Below, one piece after another: positions 5,286 to 5,973 of a stretch of DNA of 5,973 nt; within the stretch, counting starts at the first letter, position 1; the number at the start of each line of letters is the position of its first letter. Origin of the DNA: Bacillota bacterium. GTDB lineage: Bacteria > Bacillota > Clostridia > Tissierellales > Sporanaerobacteraceae. The notes below the pieces were generated by a model. That model was given only the letters and a program-made list of their open reading frames with translations, was not told the origin of the DNA and did not search any database. The DNA lies in the NCBI GenBank assembly GCA_029779375.1, contig JAKPAR010000024.1, positions 1 to 5,973 of the forward strand, read 5' to 3'. Both the position numbers and the translations under genes were made by a program.

Positions 5286-5973
5286 ATGAAGGTACTTCAT
5301 CTTATAAGCGGTGGCGATACTGGGGGGGCTAAAACCCATGTAATCTCACTGGTTAAAGGCCTTGAGAAATATGCGGATGTAAAGATTATTTGCTTTATAG
5401 AAGATGCTTTTTATAGAGAAGCGATAGAAGCAGGATTAAATATTGAGGTATTTAAGCAGAAGAAAAGATATGATATGTCTGTTATATCTCGTCTCAAAGA
5501 GGAAATATTAAAAGAAGATTATGATATCATCCATTGTCATGGGGCAAGGGCAAATTTCATTGCCATGTTTCTTAAAAGCAGGGTAAACAAGCCCTTCATA
5601 ACTACAGTACATAGTGATTATAAATTGGATTTCAAAGATAATCCCTATAAAAAAATAGTATATACAGCAATTAATTCAACTGCCCTTAAAAAATTTGATT
5701 ACTACATTGCTATTTCTTCAAATTTCAAAAGGATGCTTATTGATAGAGGATTTGATGAACACAAAATATTTACTGCTTACAATGGCATTGACATGGAAAG
5801 CAAGATAGATTTTGTAGAGAAAGATGAATTCTTAAAAAGATATGGAATTGATGGAAGAGATAAAACTATTGTGGGAATTGCAGCTAGACTTGATTTAGTC
5901 AAAGATCATGACACTTTCATAAAAGCTGCATATAAAGTACTTGAAAATAGAAAAGATGTTATATTTTTAATTG
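5286..5973 (+). CDS. Family 4 (GT-B) glycosyltransferase, 3' end beyond window
   Basis: The first 229 codons are present, with no stop before the right edge. The start M-K-V-L-H-L-I-S-G-G-D-T-G-G-A-K-T-H-V is a typical GT4 N-terminus with the Gly-rich acceptor-side loop. Further family landmarks are Y-D-I-I-H-C-H-G (79-86), F-I-T-T-V-H-S-D (104-111), I-A-I-S-S-N-F-K (141-148), A-Y-N-G-I-D (164-169), and the beginning of the donor domain, V-G-I-A-A-R-L-D-L-V-K-D-H-D (196-209). In the last, Arg201 and Lys206 occupy the positions that normally contact the nucleotide-sugar phosphates. The E-x7-E region lies past the edge. It should transfer a sugar from a nucleotide-sugar donor at the cytoplasmic face. 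Donor and acceptor cannot be told, but with the upstream GNAT and PIG-L genes a cell-surface polysaccharide or other glycoconjugate is likely. ATG 5286 is the only start open to it. Confidence 0.93.
   Translation, partial: MKVLHLISGGDTGGAKTHVISLVKGLEKYADVKIICFIEDAFYREAIEAGLNIEVFKQKKRYDMSVISRLKEEILKEDYDIIHCHGARANFIAMFLKSRVNKPFITTVHSDYKLDFKDNPYKKIVYTAINSTALKKFDYYIAISSNFKRMLIDRGFDEHKIFTAYNGIDMESKIDFVEKDEFLKRYGIDGRDKTIVGIAARLDLVKDHDTFIKAAYKVLENRKDVIFLI

Noticed and set aside
4254..5973. Bacillithiol biosynthesis pair (BshB-type PIG-L plus BshA-type GT4)
   Set aside because: The GT4 N-terminus (G-G-A-K-T-H-V) is unlike that of BshA, and the PIG-L protein has a long N-terminal extension and C-terminal region not expected of BshB. 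A glycan role fits the context better.

Overview
The window is A+T-rich bacterial DNA, read by eye as roughly one-third G+C. Every gene lies on the plus strand, starts are ATG, TTG or GTG, and most are preceded by G-rich Shine-Dalgarno (SD) sequences. This points to a low-G+C, Gram-positive, probably spore-forming Firmicute of the Clostridia/Tissierellia type. The spore former inference rests on the gene order (GerS/YdcC-like lipoprotein, alanine racemase, EndoAI antitoxin, EndoA/MazF toxin), which matches the ydcC-alr-ndoAI-ndoA block of Bacillus subtilis and the gerS-alr pair of Clostridioides difficile.

Left part (1-2623): a lipoprotein cut by the window edge (1-575) is followed 15 bases later by a full-length alanine racemase (591-1766). 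A 186-base gap holds a perfect sigma-A consensus promoter (TTGACA, 17 bases, TATAAT) overlaid by two inverted repeats. That promoter should drive the ribbon-helix-helix antitoxin (1953-2234) and the MazF/EndoA mRNA interferase (2231-2581), which overlap by four bases. A clear intrinsic terminator (2594-2623) closes this block.

Right part (2624-5973): a weaker promoter precedes a tight three-gene operon. It encodes a small exported protein of unknown function (2704-3159), a two-half GNAT-type acetyltransferase (3178-4242) and a PIG-L-type zinc N-deacetylase (4254-5186). A further promoter-like sequence and an unusual leader precede a family 4 glycosyltransferase (5286 to the window end), which runs off the right edge. 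An acetyltransferase, a sugar N-deacetylase and a glycosyltransferase together suggest the start of a surface-glycan or other glycoconjugate pathway. The product cannot be read from the sequence.

The points most worth a second look are the nested inverted repeats on the toxin-antitoxin promoter, the MazF-type UACAU site just before an SD in the toxin-antitoxin leader, and the glycosyltransferase start. There the SD is 26 bases from the ATG, with a small perfect hairpin in between and a 19-codon mini-ORF overlapping the start codon. I saw no tRNA, rRNA, CRISPR, insertion sequence or phage feature.
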